Below, in pieces: positions 8,694-16,564 of a DNA stretch of 64,000 nucleotides. The first letter of the stretch is position 1, and every line of letters starts with the position of its first letter. Below the pieces are notes generated by a model, which did no database searches, was not told the DNA's origin, and saw nothing but the letters and a program-made list of their open reading frames with translations. The translations under genes and the position numbers were made by a program. This DNA is from Archangium violaceum (GTDB lineage: Bacteria; Myxococcota; Myxococcia; Myxococcales; Myxococcaceae). The DNA lies in contig NZ_CP069338.1 of NCBI RefSeq assembly GCF_016859125.1, positions 5,023,501 to 5,087,500 of the forward strand, in the 5' to 3' direction.

Positions 8694-9818
8694 ATGAAGC
8701 ACCTCGCGGTGGGCTGGATGCTCGCGGTGCCGCTGTTCCTCGTCGTCACGCCGGCCTCGGCCGCCGCGGAGTCACAGCCTCGTCGCGCGGGCTATACGCG
8801 CAACGTGGCCATCGTCCTCTATGAGGGAGTGGAGTTGCTCGACTTCGCCGGCCCCGGAGAGGTGTTCGCGGCGGCGGCCCACCAGTCCATGCAGGGCGAC
8901 GCGCACGCCTTCCGCGTCTACACCGTCGCGAAGTCCAGGGCGCCGCTGACCAGTCAGGGCTTCGTCAAGGTGACGCCGGACTTCACGCCCGAGGACGCGC
9001 CCGTGCCGGATGTCCTCGTCATCCCCGGCGGCGACACCGGTGTGGTGCTGGAGGACGCGGCGTACTCGAAGTGGCTCGCGAAGACAGCGGCGGGCGCCGA
9101 GGTGGCCCTGACCGTCTGCACCGGGGCCCTGGTGCTGGGCAAGGCGGGGATGCTCGACGGGCTGGACGTGACGACGTTCAACAACGCCATCGACTCGCTC
9201 CAGCGGATGGCGCCGAAGGCGCGGGTCCACCGCGGGCGCCGCTTCATCGACAACGGGCGCATCGTCACCACCGCGGGCGTGTCCGCCGGCATCGACGGCT
9301 CGCTGCACGTCGTGGCGCGCCTGCTGGGCCTGCGCGTGGCCGAGCAGACGGCACGCTACATGGAGTACCGCTGGACGCCGGAGCCGCACCTCGTCGGCGG
9401 CTACACGCTGCTCAACCCGAGCCTCGATGACCGGGGCCGCGCCCACCAGCAGGCGGAGATTCTGGGGGCCGAGAAGAACTGGGCGGCGGCGGCGAAGGCC
9501 TACCGGGAGCTGGCGGCCTCCAATGCCTCGGACGCGACGGCCTGGTACCGGCTCGGGCAGGTGCTGCTGGCGTCGAAGGACTACGACGGGGCCATCGAGG
9601 CCTCGCTGCGTGCCGCCTCCGCGAAGTCGTACCAGGTGAACGCGCTCTACAACGCCGCCTGTGGCTACTCGCTCAAGGCGGACGCGGGCCGCGCGCTGGA
9701 GTACCTGGGGAAGGCCATCGACGCCGGGCTCGAGGGCTCGTGGGCGCTGAGCGATCCCCACCTGGAGCACGCGCGCAAGGACCCGCGCTTCCAGAAGCTG
9801 GCCGCTCGCCTGCGGTAG
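8694..9818 (+). CDS. Exported DJ-1/PfpI-family protein with C-terminal TPR-like domain
   Basis: A 374-residue protein beginning with a Sec signal peptide (core AVPLFLVVTPASAAA). Residues about 35-220 form a DJ-1/PfpI domain resembling isonitrile hydratase and GlxA sensor domains: VAIVLYEGVELLDFAGPGEV, VLVIPGGDTG, and the nucleophile cysteine in TVCTGALVLGKAG. From about residue 255 the sequence becomes helical repeats with AWYRLGQVLLASKDYDGAIE and ALYNAACGYSLKADAGRALE, the A/W-x-x-L-G-x pattern of tetratricopeptide repeats. An exported DJ-1 fused to TPRs is unusual; the TPR part presumably binds another envelope protein. It follows the GlxA regulator by 21 bases on the same strand and is probably co-transcribed. 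Substrate unknown. Confidence 0.85.
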   Translation: MKHLAVGWMLAVPLFLVVTPASAAAESQPRRAGYTRNVAIVLYEGVELLDFAGPGEVFAAAAHQSMQGDAHAFRVYTVAKSRAPLTSQGFVKVTPDFTPEDAPVPDVLVIPGGDTGVVLEDAAYSKWLAKTAAGAEVALTVCTGALVLGKAGMLDGLDVTTFNNAIDSLQRMAPKARVHRGRRFIDNGRIVTTAGVSAGIDGSLHVVARLLGLRVAEQTARYMEYRWTPEPHLVGGYTLLNPSLDDRGRAHQQAEILGAEKNWAAAAKAYRELAASNASDATAWYRLGQVLLASKDYDGAIEASLRAASAKSYQVNALYNAACGYSLKADAGRALEYLGKAIDAGLEGSWALSDPHLEHARKDPRFQKLAARLR

Positions 9819-9897
9819 GCGGCGGCTCACTCTCTTGCGCGGCCAGTCCGTCCTGCTGCCGCACGAACTGGCCGCGAGGCAGTACCATGAGCAGCCC

Positions 9898-10275
9898 ATG
9901 AGTCTGCTTGTGTCCGTGTACCGAAAGAAAGCGTCCGGAGACATGGAGGACGTCGAGCTGCAACCAGGGCCTGGAGGCGAGCCTTCGCTCTTCGGGGGCG
10001 AGCAATGCCGCACGACATTGTGGGGAGCGCCTTTCACCCGGGCCCTTGGCCTCGCGCTCCTGCCCAGCCTCGCCGAAAGGGACATCTACGCGACGGGAGA
10101 GGACCTCCGCCTGCTTCGGCGAGAAGCAGAGCTCCTGCTGCGGAGGCGTGCTGAGCTCGCCCGAGCCACCGGCTACGACGAGGACTACATCGAGTTCCGC
10201 CTGCAGAACCTCCTACGTGCTATTGCGCAGGCCGAGGCAATCGAGGGGGAAGCAGGCTGGGTGTACGTCTGGTAG
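9898..10275 (+). CDS. Hypothetical protein, 125 residues
   Basis: Begins MSLLVSVYRKKASGDMEDVE and ends AEAIEGEAGWVYVW. The first half looks like beta-strands and a glycine-rich turn; the second half holds a charged helical hairpin (LRLLRREAELLLRRRAELAR). The size, the lone position and the N-terminal strand plus helix are reminiscent of myxobacterial immunity-type or contact-dependent proteins, but I cannot name the family and no toxin gene is adjacent. ATG 9898 is taken as start because the residues before it read as non-coding; no strong ribosome site is visible. Confidence 0.5.
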   Translation: MSLLVSVYRKKASGDMEDVELQPGPGGEPSLFGGEQCRTTLWGAPFTRALGLALLPSLAERDIYATGEDLRLLRREAELLLRRRAELARATGYDEDYIEFRLQNLLRAIAQAEAIEGEAGWVYVW

Positions 10276-10413
10276 TTCGGCTGAGCGCTCGGACATCACT
10301 CCTGCCCGCGGCCGACTGTGGGTGTTGACTGTAGGTGTCAGACAACTCGTGGGCGGAGCAGGTAGACTTACCACCACCCCCTGGGCGCGGCGGGACTGAG
10401 CGGAGAGAGACAA

Positions 10414-10929
10414 ATGAAAAAACACGACCCGCGACACGGCCACCTGGCCGAGGTCTGGGGCGATACGGTCGATCTGCGGCACCTGGCGTGGTCCATCGCC
10501 ATCGGTCTCGTCGTCAGCCTGGCCTGCTTCCTTCTGGCCAGCCATCTCCTGGCGGACCGGGTCGGCAGTGCCGCGCTCGCACGTGCCTACGCGATGCTGG
10601 CGGGGCTGGCCGGCTGCGTTCTGTCCGGCGTCATCTGCGGCGCACTGTTCCCTCCCAAGCGCGAGGTGGTGGAGGACGGGGCGGCCGATCCGTCGTGGCG
10701 CCAGGAGGTGCTGAACGAGCTTGCCGCGCAGTCCGGCGGACTCGGAGCAGTTGCCGAGCTGCCGCCCTCGGTGGTGAGCGAGATGAAGGCGCTGCACCTC
10801 TACGAACTGTTCGCGACCTCCCAGCCGACCGTGCCTGACGCCGCCGTGGCCTCTTCCGGGATCGCCCCGTCGGCACGAGCCAGGGAGCCGGGGATGCCCC
10901 AGGTCGCACTTCCGACGACGGAGGAGTGA
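10414..10929 (+). CDS. Small membrane protein, probable TctB-like partner of the following permease
   Basis: A 171-residue protein with two transmembrane helices at about residues 25-47 (WSIAIGLVVSLACFLLASHL) and 58-80 (AMLAGLAGCVLSGVICGALF), followed by a soluble, acidic and proline/alanine-rich C-terminal tail of about 85 residues. It starts after GGAGAGAGAC and its TGA overlaps the ATG of the TctA-like gene by one base, so translation is coupled. In tripartite tricarboxylate transporters the small membrane component TctB has four helices; this one has only two, so TctB identity is inference from position. A cytoplasmic regulatory role of the tail is equally possible. Confidence 0.65.
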   Translation: MKKHDPRHGHLAEVWGDTVDLRHLAWSIAIGLVVSLACFLLASHLLADRVGSAALARAYAMLAGLAGCVLSGVICGALFPPKREVVEDGAADPSWRQEVLNELAAQSGGLGAVAELPPSVVSEMKALHLYELFATSQPTVPDAAVASSGIAPSARAREPGMPQVALPTTEE

Positions 10930-12317
10930 TGGTGCAAGCGGACCTCCTGAACCAGATCCTGGTCGCCGCGGGCATGGGGCTGCTCGGTGCGGTGGTGTTC
11001 ACCGCCATTGGATTGATCTCCGGGACCGACGAGACGACGACGCTTGCTCCGCCGACCCTGCTGGTCGCTCTGCTGGGCGTGCCGCCCGCGGGCGTCTTCA
11101 CCTTCTTCCTGGCCGGAGCGGTCGCCAAACACATGACGCATGCGGTCCCCACCGCTCTGCTCGGCATTCCCGGCGACACCACCGCCATTCCACTGCTGCA
11201 GGACGCCAACATCCTGCGCAATCTCGGCGTGCCGCACATCGCGCTGCGCAAGATGGTGTCCGGAGGGCTCATCGCCGCCTTCCTGGCGGTGCCGCTGGCG
11301 GTGTCGTTCGCCGTCCTGCTCGCGCCCTTCGGGGACATCATCTCGAAGTCGGCGCCGTGGATCTTCATGACGGCCGCGGTGCTGATCGCCTACCTGTCTG
11401 GCGGCCGTTGGGCGTCCGTGGTCACGCTGGTGCCCTTCGTCCTCGTCATCGTGGCGCTGCAGGCGTTCACGGCCAGCCGTGGCGTCAAGCTCAGCGTGAG
11501 CTACTTCCTCGGAATCGCCATCGGCCCGCTGGTGGCCGACCTGTTCTCGGTGCTCTCCCCGATCGAGGGTCCGCGCATGCGACGCGACCGCGTCCGGACG
11601 TTCTCGCTGGCTCCGGATGTCAAGAGTTGGTCGGGTTATTTCCCCAACCCGTTCAAGGTGCTCGATGCCACCCAGACCCGCTGGACGCTCGCCGCCGCGG
11701 CGGTGTCGAGCGCCACGTTCGTGTTCAGCCCGGTGGCGATGACGGTGGTGATGGGCGAGGCCGTGGGCTCGCGCATCAAGCATGCGTATCACCGTCTGAC
11801 CACCGTGCTGGCCGCGCGCAACGGAGTGACCGAGGCCACCTACATCGCCGAAGTGCTGATTCCGCTGATCGCCTTCGGTCTGCCCTTGAGTCCGGTGGCG
11901 GCCGGCCCGGCGGCGCCGCTGTTCAACGCACCTCCCCGGTTCACGGTGGATACCGCCACCGGGCAGACGCACAACCTGCACGACCTGCTCGGTCACTGGG
12001 AGTTTCTGGGTTACGGCATGCTGGCCGTGGTGCTGGCGGCACTGGTGTCCTACCCGTTCGCCATGAACCATGCGCGGCGGGCGGCGCTGTTCGTCTCGCG
12101 CAAGGTGAGCCACGAGGCCATCATCGCCACCTTCGTCGGTCTGATCATCGTCATCAGCGTCTGGGAAGGCCAGGTCCTGGGGCTGCTGGTGATCCTGACG
12201 ATGGGACTGCTCGGCGGGCTGTTGTCGCGCACCCTCGGATTCAACACGGGCGTGCAGTTCATGGGCTACTACACCGCGGTGCTCACCGTGCCCGCGTTGC
12301 TCAAGCTGTTCACGTGA
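10929..12317 (+). CDS. Tripartite tricarboxylate transporter permease (TctA-like)
   Basis: A 462-residue integral membrane protein with about ten to twelve hydrophobic helices, of the TctA family (large permease subunit that uses an ion gradient to import carboxylates captured by a periplasmic receptor). The early glycine-rich helix GMGLLGAVVFTAIGLISG and the motif TALLGIPGDTTAIPLLQDAN match the family's signature loop, which usually reads GLPG; here it is GIPGD. A second signature occurs later as AEVLIPLIAFGLPLSPVAAG. The ribosome site GGAGGAG precedes ATG 10929. No receptor subunit of the TctC type is nearby, so it may use a receptor encoded elsewhere or work in another way. Substrate is unknown. 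Confidence 0.8.
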   Translation: MVQADLLNQILVAAGMGLLGAVVFTAIGLISGTDETTTLAPPTLLVALLGVPPAGVFTFFLAGAVAKHMTHAVPTALLGIPGDTTAIPLLQDANILRNLGVPHIALRKMVSGGLIAAFLAVPLAVSFAVLLAPFGDIISKSAPWIFMTAAVLIAYLSGGRWASVVTLVPFVLVIVALQAFTASRGVKLSVSYFLGIAIGPLVADLFSVLSPIEGPRMRRDRVRTFSLAPDVKSWSGYFPNPFKVLDATQTRWTLAAAAVSSATFVFSPVAMTVVMGEAVGSRIKHAYHRLTTVLAARNGVTEATYIAEVLIPLIAFGLPLSPVAAGPAAPLFNAPPRFTVDTATGQTHNLHDLLGHWEFLGYGMLAVVLAALVSYPFAMNHARRAALFVSRKVSHEAIIATFVGLIIVISVWEGQVLGLLVILTMGLLGGLLSRTLGFNTGVQFMGYYTAVLTVPALLKLFT

Positions 12318-12340
12318 GGCTTGCCACTGGCACATGCTTG

Positions 12341-12565
12341 ATGAGCACATCGAAAGAGTCACTCGTGCACAAGGGCGGTGAGCCCGTGGGAAACCGGTTC
12401 TTCCTCCAGCGGCAGGGGGACCGGGGAGCTGACCTCGCCACCCTGCCCCAGGGCCTCCAGGTGTTGGGAGGCCTCGAGGAGGTCCAGGAGCTCGTCCGCC
12501 ACCTCGAGACGGAGGGCTGCGTCTCCACTCGCGGAGACACCGTGAGCCTGATGCTCAAGGGGTAG
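12341..12565 (+). CDS. Small hypothetical ORF
   Basis: A 74-codon frame (MSTSKESLVHKGGEPVG to DTVSLMLKG) with strong C/G bias in third positions, which the two other frames and the opposite strand lack. The C-terminal part, with LPQGLQVLGGLEEVQELVRHL, is predicted to be helical. There is no ribosome-binding site, so it may be a leftover gene end rather than an independent gene. It lies in the gap between the transporter and the oppositely oriented oxygenase. Confidence 0.3.
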   Translation: MSTSKESLVHKGGEPVGNRFFLQRQGDRGADLATLPQGLQVLGGLEEVQELVRHLETEGCVSTRGDTVSLMLKG

Positions 12566-12614
12566 GCTTCGTCCAAGCGGGCCTCTCTCGTCAGGCGTGA
12601 GCCGGCCCAGCACC

Positions 12615-13367
12615 TCATCGAGCGTCGTGGAAGATGATGCCCACCGTGTGGCGCTGACCGGAGCGTAGCCGGCTCACCCCATGCCGCATGTTGACGCGGT
12701 AGTACCCACGTGTTCCCTTCACCGGCCGGTGGTGCACCGGGAAGATGACGCCGTCACCCTGCCGCAGCGGCACCACCTCCGCGCGGGACTGCATGCGGGG
12801 CCGCTGCTCCGTGAGCACGAACTCGCCACCCGTGAAGTCCTCCTCCGGCACCGACAGGAGGAAGGCGGCCTGTAGCGGGAAGACGTGCTCCCCATACAGG
12901 TCCTGGTGGAGGCAGTTGTAGTCACCCTCGCCGTAGCGCAGGAGCAGCGGCGTCGGCCGTGTCTGCCCGGCCGCGTGGCAGCGCTCGAGGAACGCCGCGT
13001 GCGCGTCCGGGTAGCGCACGTCGAGGCCCATCGCCTCGTTCCAGCGGTTCGCGATGCCCACCAGCGGTGGGTACAGCGCCGTCCGGAGCCGCGAGACGAC
13101 ATCTGGCAGCGGCCAGGCGAAGTACTTGTACTCCCCACGACCGAAGCCGTGCCGCGCCATGACCACCCGGCTGCGGAACAGCGCGTCCGACGGATAGCAC
13201 TCCGCCAATCCCAGACACTCCGCCGGTGAGAGCAGCCCGCCCACGGTGGCATGGCCGTGCGTGTCCAGGTCCGTGGCGATGCGCTCCCAGTCGAGCGCCG
13301 CCACACGCTCCGGGAGGCCAGGGGCCCTGCTGCGGCGAACGGCGGCGGTGCTTGCTCCGGAAACCAT
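12615..13367 (-). CDS. 2-oxoglutarate/Fe(II) oxygenase (prolyl hydroxylase-like)
   Basis: A 250-residue cytosolic oxygenase of the 2OG-Fe(II) dioxygenase fold. The metal site reads CLHQDLYG (His154 and Asp156 with the chosen start) with the distal histidine in PVHHRPVKG (about 212-213) and a 2-oxoglutarate-binding arginine in YYRVNMRHG. LLLRYGEGDYN is the strand before the metal motif. The reaction is hydroxylation of a protein or small molecule using O2 and 2OG; the substrate cannot be deduced. ATG 13367 is chosen because GGGAG precedes it at good spacing and upstream residues derive from an unrelated remnant. It is transcribed toward the transporter and sits beside an accessory zone. Confidence 0.83.
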   Translation of the reverse strand: MVSGASTAAVRRSRAPGLPERVAALDWERIATDLDTHGHATVGGLLSPAECLGLAECYPSDALFRSRVVMARHGFGRGEYKYFAWPLPDVVSRLRTALYPPLVGIANRWNEAMGLDVRYPDAHAAFLERCHAAGQTRPTPLLLRYGEGDYNCLHQDLYGEHVFPLQAAFLLSVPEEDFTGGEFVLTEQRPRMQSRAEVVPLRQGDGVIFPVHHRPVKGTRGYYRVNMRHGVSRLRSGQRHTVGIIFHDAR

Positions 13368-13441
13368 GAGGTGCTCCCTTTCGAGTTCCCACCGTGGGAG
13401 ATGCCGCATCCGTCCCACGAGAGCGACCCGGAAGTTGCGAC

Positions 13442-13672
13442 GACCTCGAAGTTCCCATGGGTCAGCTCCACGCCTGAGCTTCCGCGTTTCCTCGGGTGGC
13501 TGAACGACTGGTCGGATGCCGCCGCACGGGCCATCGGCTTCCCGGACCCGGCTCGCGATGCGGAGCTGCTCTCACGGACGCGCCGCTCGACCTGGACAAC
13601 CCCTCGCACCTGGAAGCGCTCCTGCGGTCCTATGAGCGCTTCCCTGATATTGGTGGGCGCTCAGCCCCTTGA
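13442..13672 (+). pseudogene. Broken DUF5953-like immunity gene fragment 1
   Basis: The conceptual sequence STPELPRFLGWLNDWSD, AAARAIGFPDPARDAELLS, followed after a frame change by DAPLDLDNPSHLEALLRSY and ERFPDIGGRSAP, matches the last third of the intact gene at 19244-20002 nearly residue for residue. About 35 bases that encode the GGWVVRLT region are missing, which shifts the frame; the stop position (13670-13672) matches the intact C-terminus. Nothing before the conserved part is convincing, so only a 3' stump remains. It lies just upstream of the oxygenase on the opposite strand. Low-level similarity may extend back to about 13372. Confidence 0.8.
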
Positions 13673-13811
13673 TGCGACCCGCTCCTCTTTGCCAATCGGG
13701 AGAGGCGCTCATTCAAGGCAAGGGCTACGAGAGGAAAGCGGAGTCCGCCGACTCCGCCGACTCGTCTGATCGCCCTTGTTCAACACCCTCTGAAGGAAGC
13801 TCGAGGAGCGA

Positions 13812-14168
13812 CTAGAGATCGTCGTCCTGCGGGTTTCCATAAATTCGGGTGACTTGAACTTTCAAGGATTCTCCTTCTGGCATGCTCCAGCGCGCCAACC
13901 ACTCAGGAGTCCACCGGTCCGGTGCTTTCTCGGCGTAGAACTCAATCGTTGGTTTGCCTACATGAGGAGGCATGCTTGGGTTCGAGGTGTGCGCGCGAAC
14001 CGCATCACCACCGCCCGCGATGGTCGCCGCTGTAGTCGAGCGAAGCTCGCCTTTGTCTAGGATTGAGAGGAGACCACCTTTGTTCAGCTGGTGGTAGTAC
14101 GGGCCGTGTTTATAGCTTGGCGTTGTGCACAACCGCGCCCACAGGCTCTGTATCCTTGATGCCCTCAT
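13812..14168 (-). CDS. Small protein with ADP-ribosyltransferase-toxin-like pattern
   Basis: A 118-residue protein. YHQLNKGGLLSILDKGELRS is the kind of opening helix-strand seen in ADP-ribosyltransferase-fold toxin domains (a His/Tyr followed by x-x-G-x-x-x-I-L-x-x-G-x-L); KPTIEFYAEKAP further on would be the second beta element. A match to this fold is my inference from pattern only. The start at 14168 is unusually well supported: AGGAGG lies six bases upstream. Composition is clearly less GC-rich than its neighbours (many A/T third positions), which with the surrounding debris suggests horizontal transfer. There is no signal peptide, so it could be a detached toxin domain or a cargo delivered by another protein. 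The region 13673-13811 holds nothing identifiable. Confidence 0.5.
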   Translation of the reverse strand: MRASRIQSLWARLCTTPSYKHGPYYHQLNKGGLLSILDKGELRSTTAATIAGGGDAVRAHTSNPSMPPHVGKPTIEFYAEKAPDRWTPEWLARWSMPEGESLKVQVTRIYGNPQDDDL

Positions 14169-14275
14169 GACGCCTCCTAACCGCCCTCTAGAGAGAACAG
14201 GGGTTGATGCTACAGGAGATTGATGCGCACATGAGGATACACGAAAGGTCGCCAGTAATCGAGAGGATGCGCTTG

Positions 14276-14656
14276 TCAAGGCAGCTGGTCAGGGTGGTCA
14301 GACGATTCGTTGGGGAGGCGGACGCTTGGCGAGCTCCAACCAGCAGCCCCCGTTGTGCTCCACCTCGGCTCGGTTGGGCTTGCAGGCGCCTTCGCCTGGT
14401 CGCTGAAAGGCTTCGCCGGCAGGGGATGGGCGATGCCCGCTGGGCTCTCGTCGCCGGTATCCACCAGCGTGGGCGCACGGCTCTCCTCCACTGCCTGTAC
14501 GGCCAACCCGCCGGCTTCGTGCTGCTCGCCCCGCTGGCTCTCGAGGTAGGCCCGCACGTTTCCATCCTCTTCATCACGCGAGCGAGCGCCTCGAACAACC
14601 CTGTCAGTAGCCCCAGCCCTCCCGAGGCTGGTGCCTGCTCCACCTCCAGCGCCACA
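14276..14656 (-). pseudogene. Possible degraded gene on the minus strand
   Basis: Coding-like sense appears as YVALEVEQAP and GLGLLTGLFEALARVMKRME in one frame at about 14550-14656, then shifts to RAYLESQRGEQHEAGGLAVQ and runs to a stop at 14276 in a second. The combined product would be the C-terminal half of a helical protein with no recognisable family. No start or ribosome-binding site is attached. The base composition is intermediate. I list it because it fills an otherwise featureless stretch, but it could be noise. Confidence 0.28.
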
Positions 14657-14659
14657 TAG

Positions 14660-14800
14660 GGGGAGGAAAAGCGCTTCCGCAGGTTGGGAGGGGTGGAGGA
14701 CCGCACGGTGGACGTGCGCCTCATCGCCGCCACGCACCAGGACCTGGCCGAAGCGGTGCGGGCACATCGCTTCCGCGGAGACCTCTACTTCCGCATCACG
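14660..14800 (+). pseudogene. Internal fragment of a sigma-54 activator AAA+ domain
   Basis: Forty-seven codons after an in-frame TAG at 14657 read EEKRFRRLGG, then VDVRLIAATHQDL and RFRGDLYFRIT. These are the hallmark sequences of NtrC-type enhancer-binding proteins (RRLGG, Walker-B-adjacent VDVRxIAAT, and REDLYYRL near sensor 1), so this is a piece of a Walker-type AAA+ activator gene. Neither the flanking AAA+ motifs nor the DNA-binding end is present. It was cut off abruptly at the end of the lipoprotein gene on the other strand, with which it overlaps by 16 bases. Confidence 0.75.
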
Positions 14801-16122
14801 GGCTCAACGGGAGCCACTGTCGTTCCCTCGACCGACGGCGAGTGCGAGATGCGGATGGCCGGGTCATCCACGCGCGTGCCGTCCCTCCTCAGGCGGGTGC
14901 CGAGGATGACCTGGAAGGGGGGCTCGTCGACGGTGGGCGCACCGCCGTAGGCCATGAAGTACTTCCCACTCCCGAAGACCACGTCCTGGTCGACCTCGCG
15001 GACGAACTCGCCACCCGAGAGCAGGAAGCCATCCGGCGTGGCCACCGTGCCATGGGGCCTCACGAGATTGCCCCGAATGGTGGTGGAGCCGCGGTCCGGG
15101 GCCAGCCGGCTCCAGGTGGCGAGCACCCACTGCCCGTCGTAGGCGAGGGCGGGAATGATGTCATCGCCAGGTCCGATGGAAAGGGGGAAGCCATCGGGGT
15201 CGGGCACGGAACCATCGAGCCTCACCCGCGTTCCGAAGATGTCCCGGGGGCCGTTGCGCGAGTCGCTCCACGCGACGAGGAAGCCCCGCTTCGTCCCGAC
15301 CACGTCCATGAAGGTCTGGTCGCCGGGCGAATCCGACACGCGGATGCCGTCCGGATCGAGCACCCGCCCATCGGACCTCACACGGGAGGCGAGCAGCTTG
15401 AATCCGCCGAAGCGAGCGTCGCTCCAGACGACGAGGAAGTGGTTGTTGGTCCAGGCCGCCGAGATGCCGAACGAGGAGACAGCCTCCGCGGGAGACGAGA
15501 TGGTGAGCTCCTGGGTGCCAAGGCCCGTGTCATCGGTCCTCAGGAGGGCGCCGCGGACACTCCCGGGGTCCGCGAAGTCGAGCCAGGCCACCAGGCACTG
15601 GCGCCACGCACAGGCGAGAGCGGGCGCTGGAGCCGGGCTGCCGAAGATGTCCGCGATGGGGAGGGGCGGGCTGTCCACCACCGTGCCATCGCGCTCCACC
15701 CGGACCAGGAACAGTGAGAACTGTCCCTGCCAGACGACGAGGAATTGTCCGCCATCGAAGGCGACGGCGGGGTCCCCAGCCTCGACCTCGGGGGCGGGAT
15801 TGAGCCGGAGGGCCTCCGGGTCGAGCAGCCTGCCGTGCTTCGACACTCGCGCGGCGTAGAGCTGGCCGGGACGGCCCACGTCGCGCCAGACCACGAGGAA
15901 CTGATTCCCATCCGAGGCCACCACGGACCCGGAGGCGAAGGACGGCTCGGACCAGGTGGGCGCGGGGCTCGGTCCGCCGCCGTCGTCCTGCATGGCGGAG
16001 ACGGACTCCTCCCGCGCCTCTTCCTCCGGAGGCTCCGGTGCCACACCGCACGCGGCGAGCGCGAGCGCTCCCAATAACAAACACGTCCAGCCCCACCGCG
16101 AGGCCTGCGTCCTGGAATTCAT
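14785..16122 (-). CDS. Large lipoprotein with repeated FLVVW motifs (beta-propeller-like)
   Basis: A 445-residue lipoprotein: the signal core TCLLLGALALAAC ends in a lipobox cysteine, followed by a Glu/Pro-rich linker. The mature chain contains at least six repeats with the motif G-x-x-FLVVW followed by a charged turn (QFLVVWRDVG, QFLVVWQGQF, HFLVVWSDAR, GFLVAWSDSR, WVLATWSRLA), each joined to a next strand with RVRxDGxVxDPDG. This is how beta-propeller or kelch-like surface proteins appear. Function, such as binding a sugar or protein outside the cell, is not visible. Start at 16122 begins the signal. The last few residues overlap a foreign gene fragment, so the present C-terminus may have been shaped by that recombination. 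Confidence 0.75.
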   Translation of the reverse strand: MNSRTQASRWGWTCLLLGALALAACGVAPEPPEEEAREESVSAMQDDGGGPSPAPTWSEPSFASGSVVASDGNQFLVVWRDVGRPGQLYAARVSKHGRLLDPEALRLNPAPEVEAGDPAVAFDGGQFLVVWQGQFSLFLVRVERDGTVVDSPPLPIADIFGSPAPAPALACAWRQCLVAWLDFADPGSVRGALLRTDDTGLGTQELTISSPAEAVSSFGISAAWTNNHFLVVWSDARFGGFKLLASRVRSDGRVLDPDGIRVSDSPGDQTFMDVVGTKRGFLVAWSDSRNGPRDIFGTRVRLDGSVPDPDGFPLSIGPGDDIIPALAYDGQWVLATWSRLAPDRGSTTIRGNLVRPHGTVATPDGFLLSGGEFVREVDQDVVFGSGKYFMAYGGAPTVDEPPFQVILGTRLRRDGTRVDDPAIRISHSPSVEGTTVAPVEPVMRK

Positions 16123-16304
16123 CAGGCAACTCCTCTGTGTGAGGGCAAGCTCCGTCTCGCGAGACGCGGGAACAATGCCCCCCCCAGGTGATGCGCGAGC
16201 GCCTCCTGACGGACGGAGCCATCACCCTTCGGGAGACGTCACGCCCGCCTGCCCGGAGGGGGCTCCGGCGGGAGGGAAGGGATGTCAGAAGTCGACGTGC
16301 TTCT

Positions 16305-16426
16305 CGATGCTGAACGACTGCTCAGCCGCTGCCGCACGGGCCACCGGTTTCCCGGATCCGGTCCTCGATGCGGAGCTGCTCTCCCGGGCGTGGCGCACCG
16401 CGACGGGCGGGTGGGTCGTTCGCTCC
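16305..16426 (+). pseudogene. Broken DUF5953-like immunity gene fragment 2
   Basis: About 40 codons (MLNDCSAAAARATGFPDPVL then DAELLSRAWRTATGGWVV) match the region LNYWSDAAARAIGFPDP to TATGGWVV of the intact gene at 19244-20002. It begins and ends abruptly; the residues beyond (RSSAHGFAASR) are unrelated. Unlike fragment 1 it keeps the GGWVV part, so the two fragments arose from separate events. It lies between the large lipoprotein and bioY. The interval 16123-16304 and 16427-16564 shows nothing else coding. Confidence 0.75.
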
Positions 16427-16564
16427 TCTGCTCATGGTTTCGCTGCGAGTCGGTAGAAGTCCAGGCTCGCACCTGCATCGCCATCCATTGGGGATTCGTT
16501 GAGACAGAGCTAGAGCGAACCCTTTTCTCGCGGTGTTGGCTGCATCACCGGGGCAGGCGCACCT

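Noticed and set aside
13251-13441. Extension of the immunity fragment upstream (FEFPPWEMPHPS)
   Set aside because: Only loosely similar to the LPWDIPAPEIP segment; the boundary could not be set confidently.
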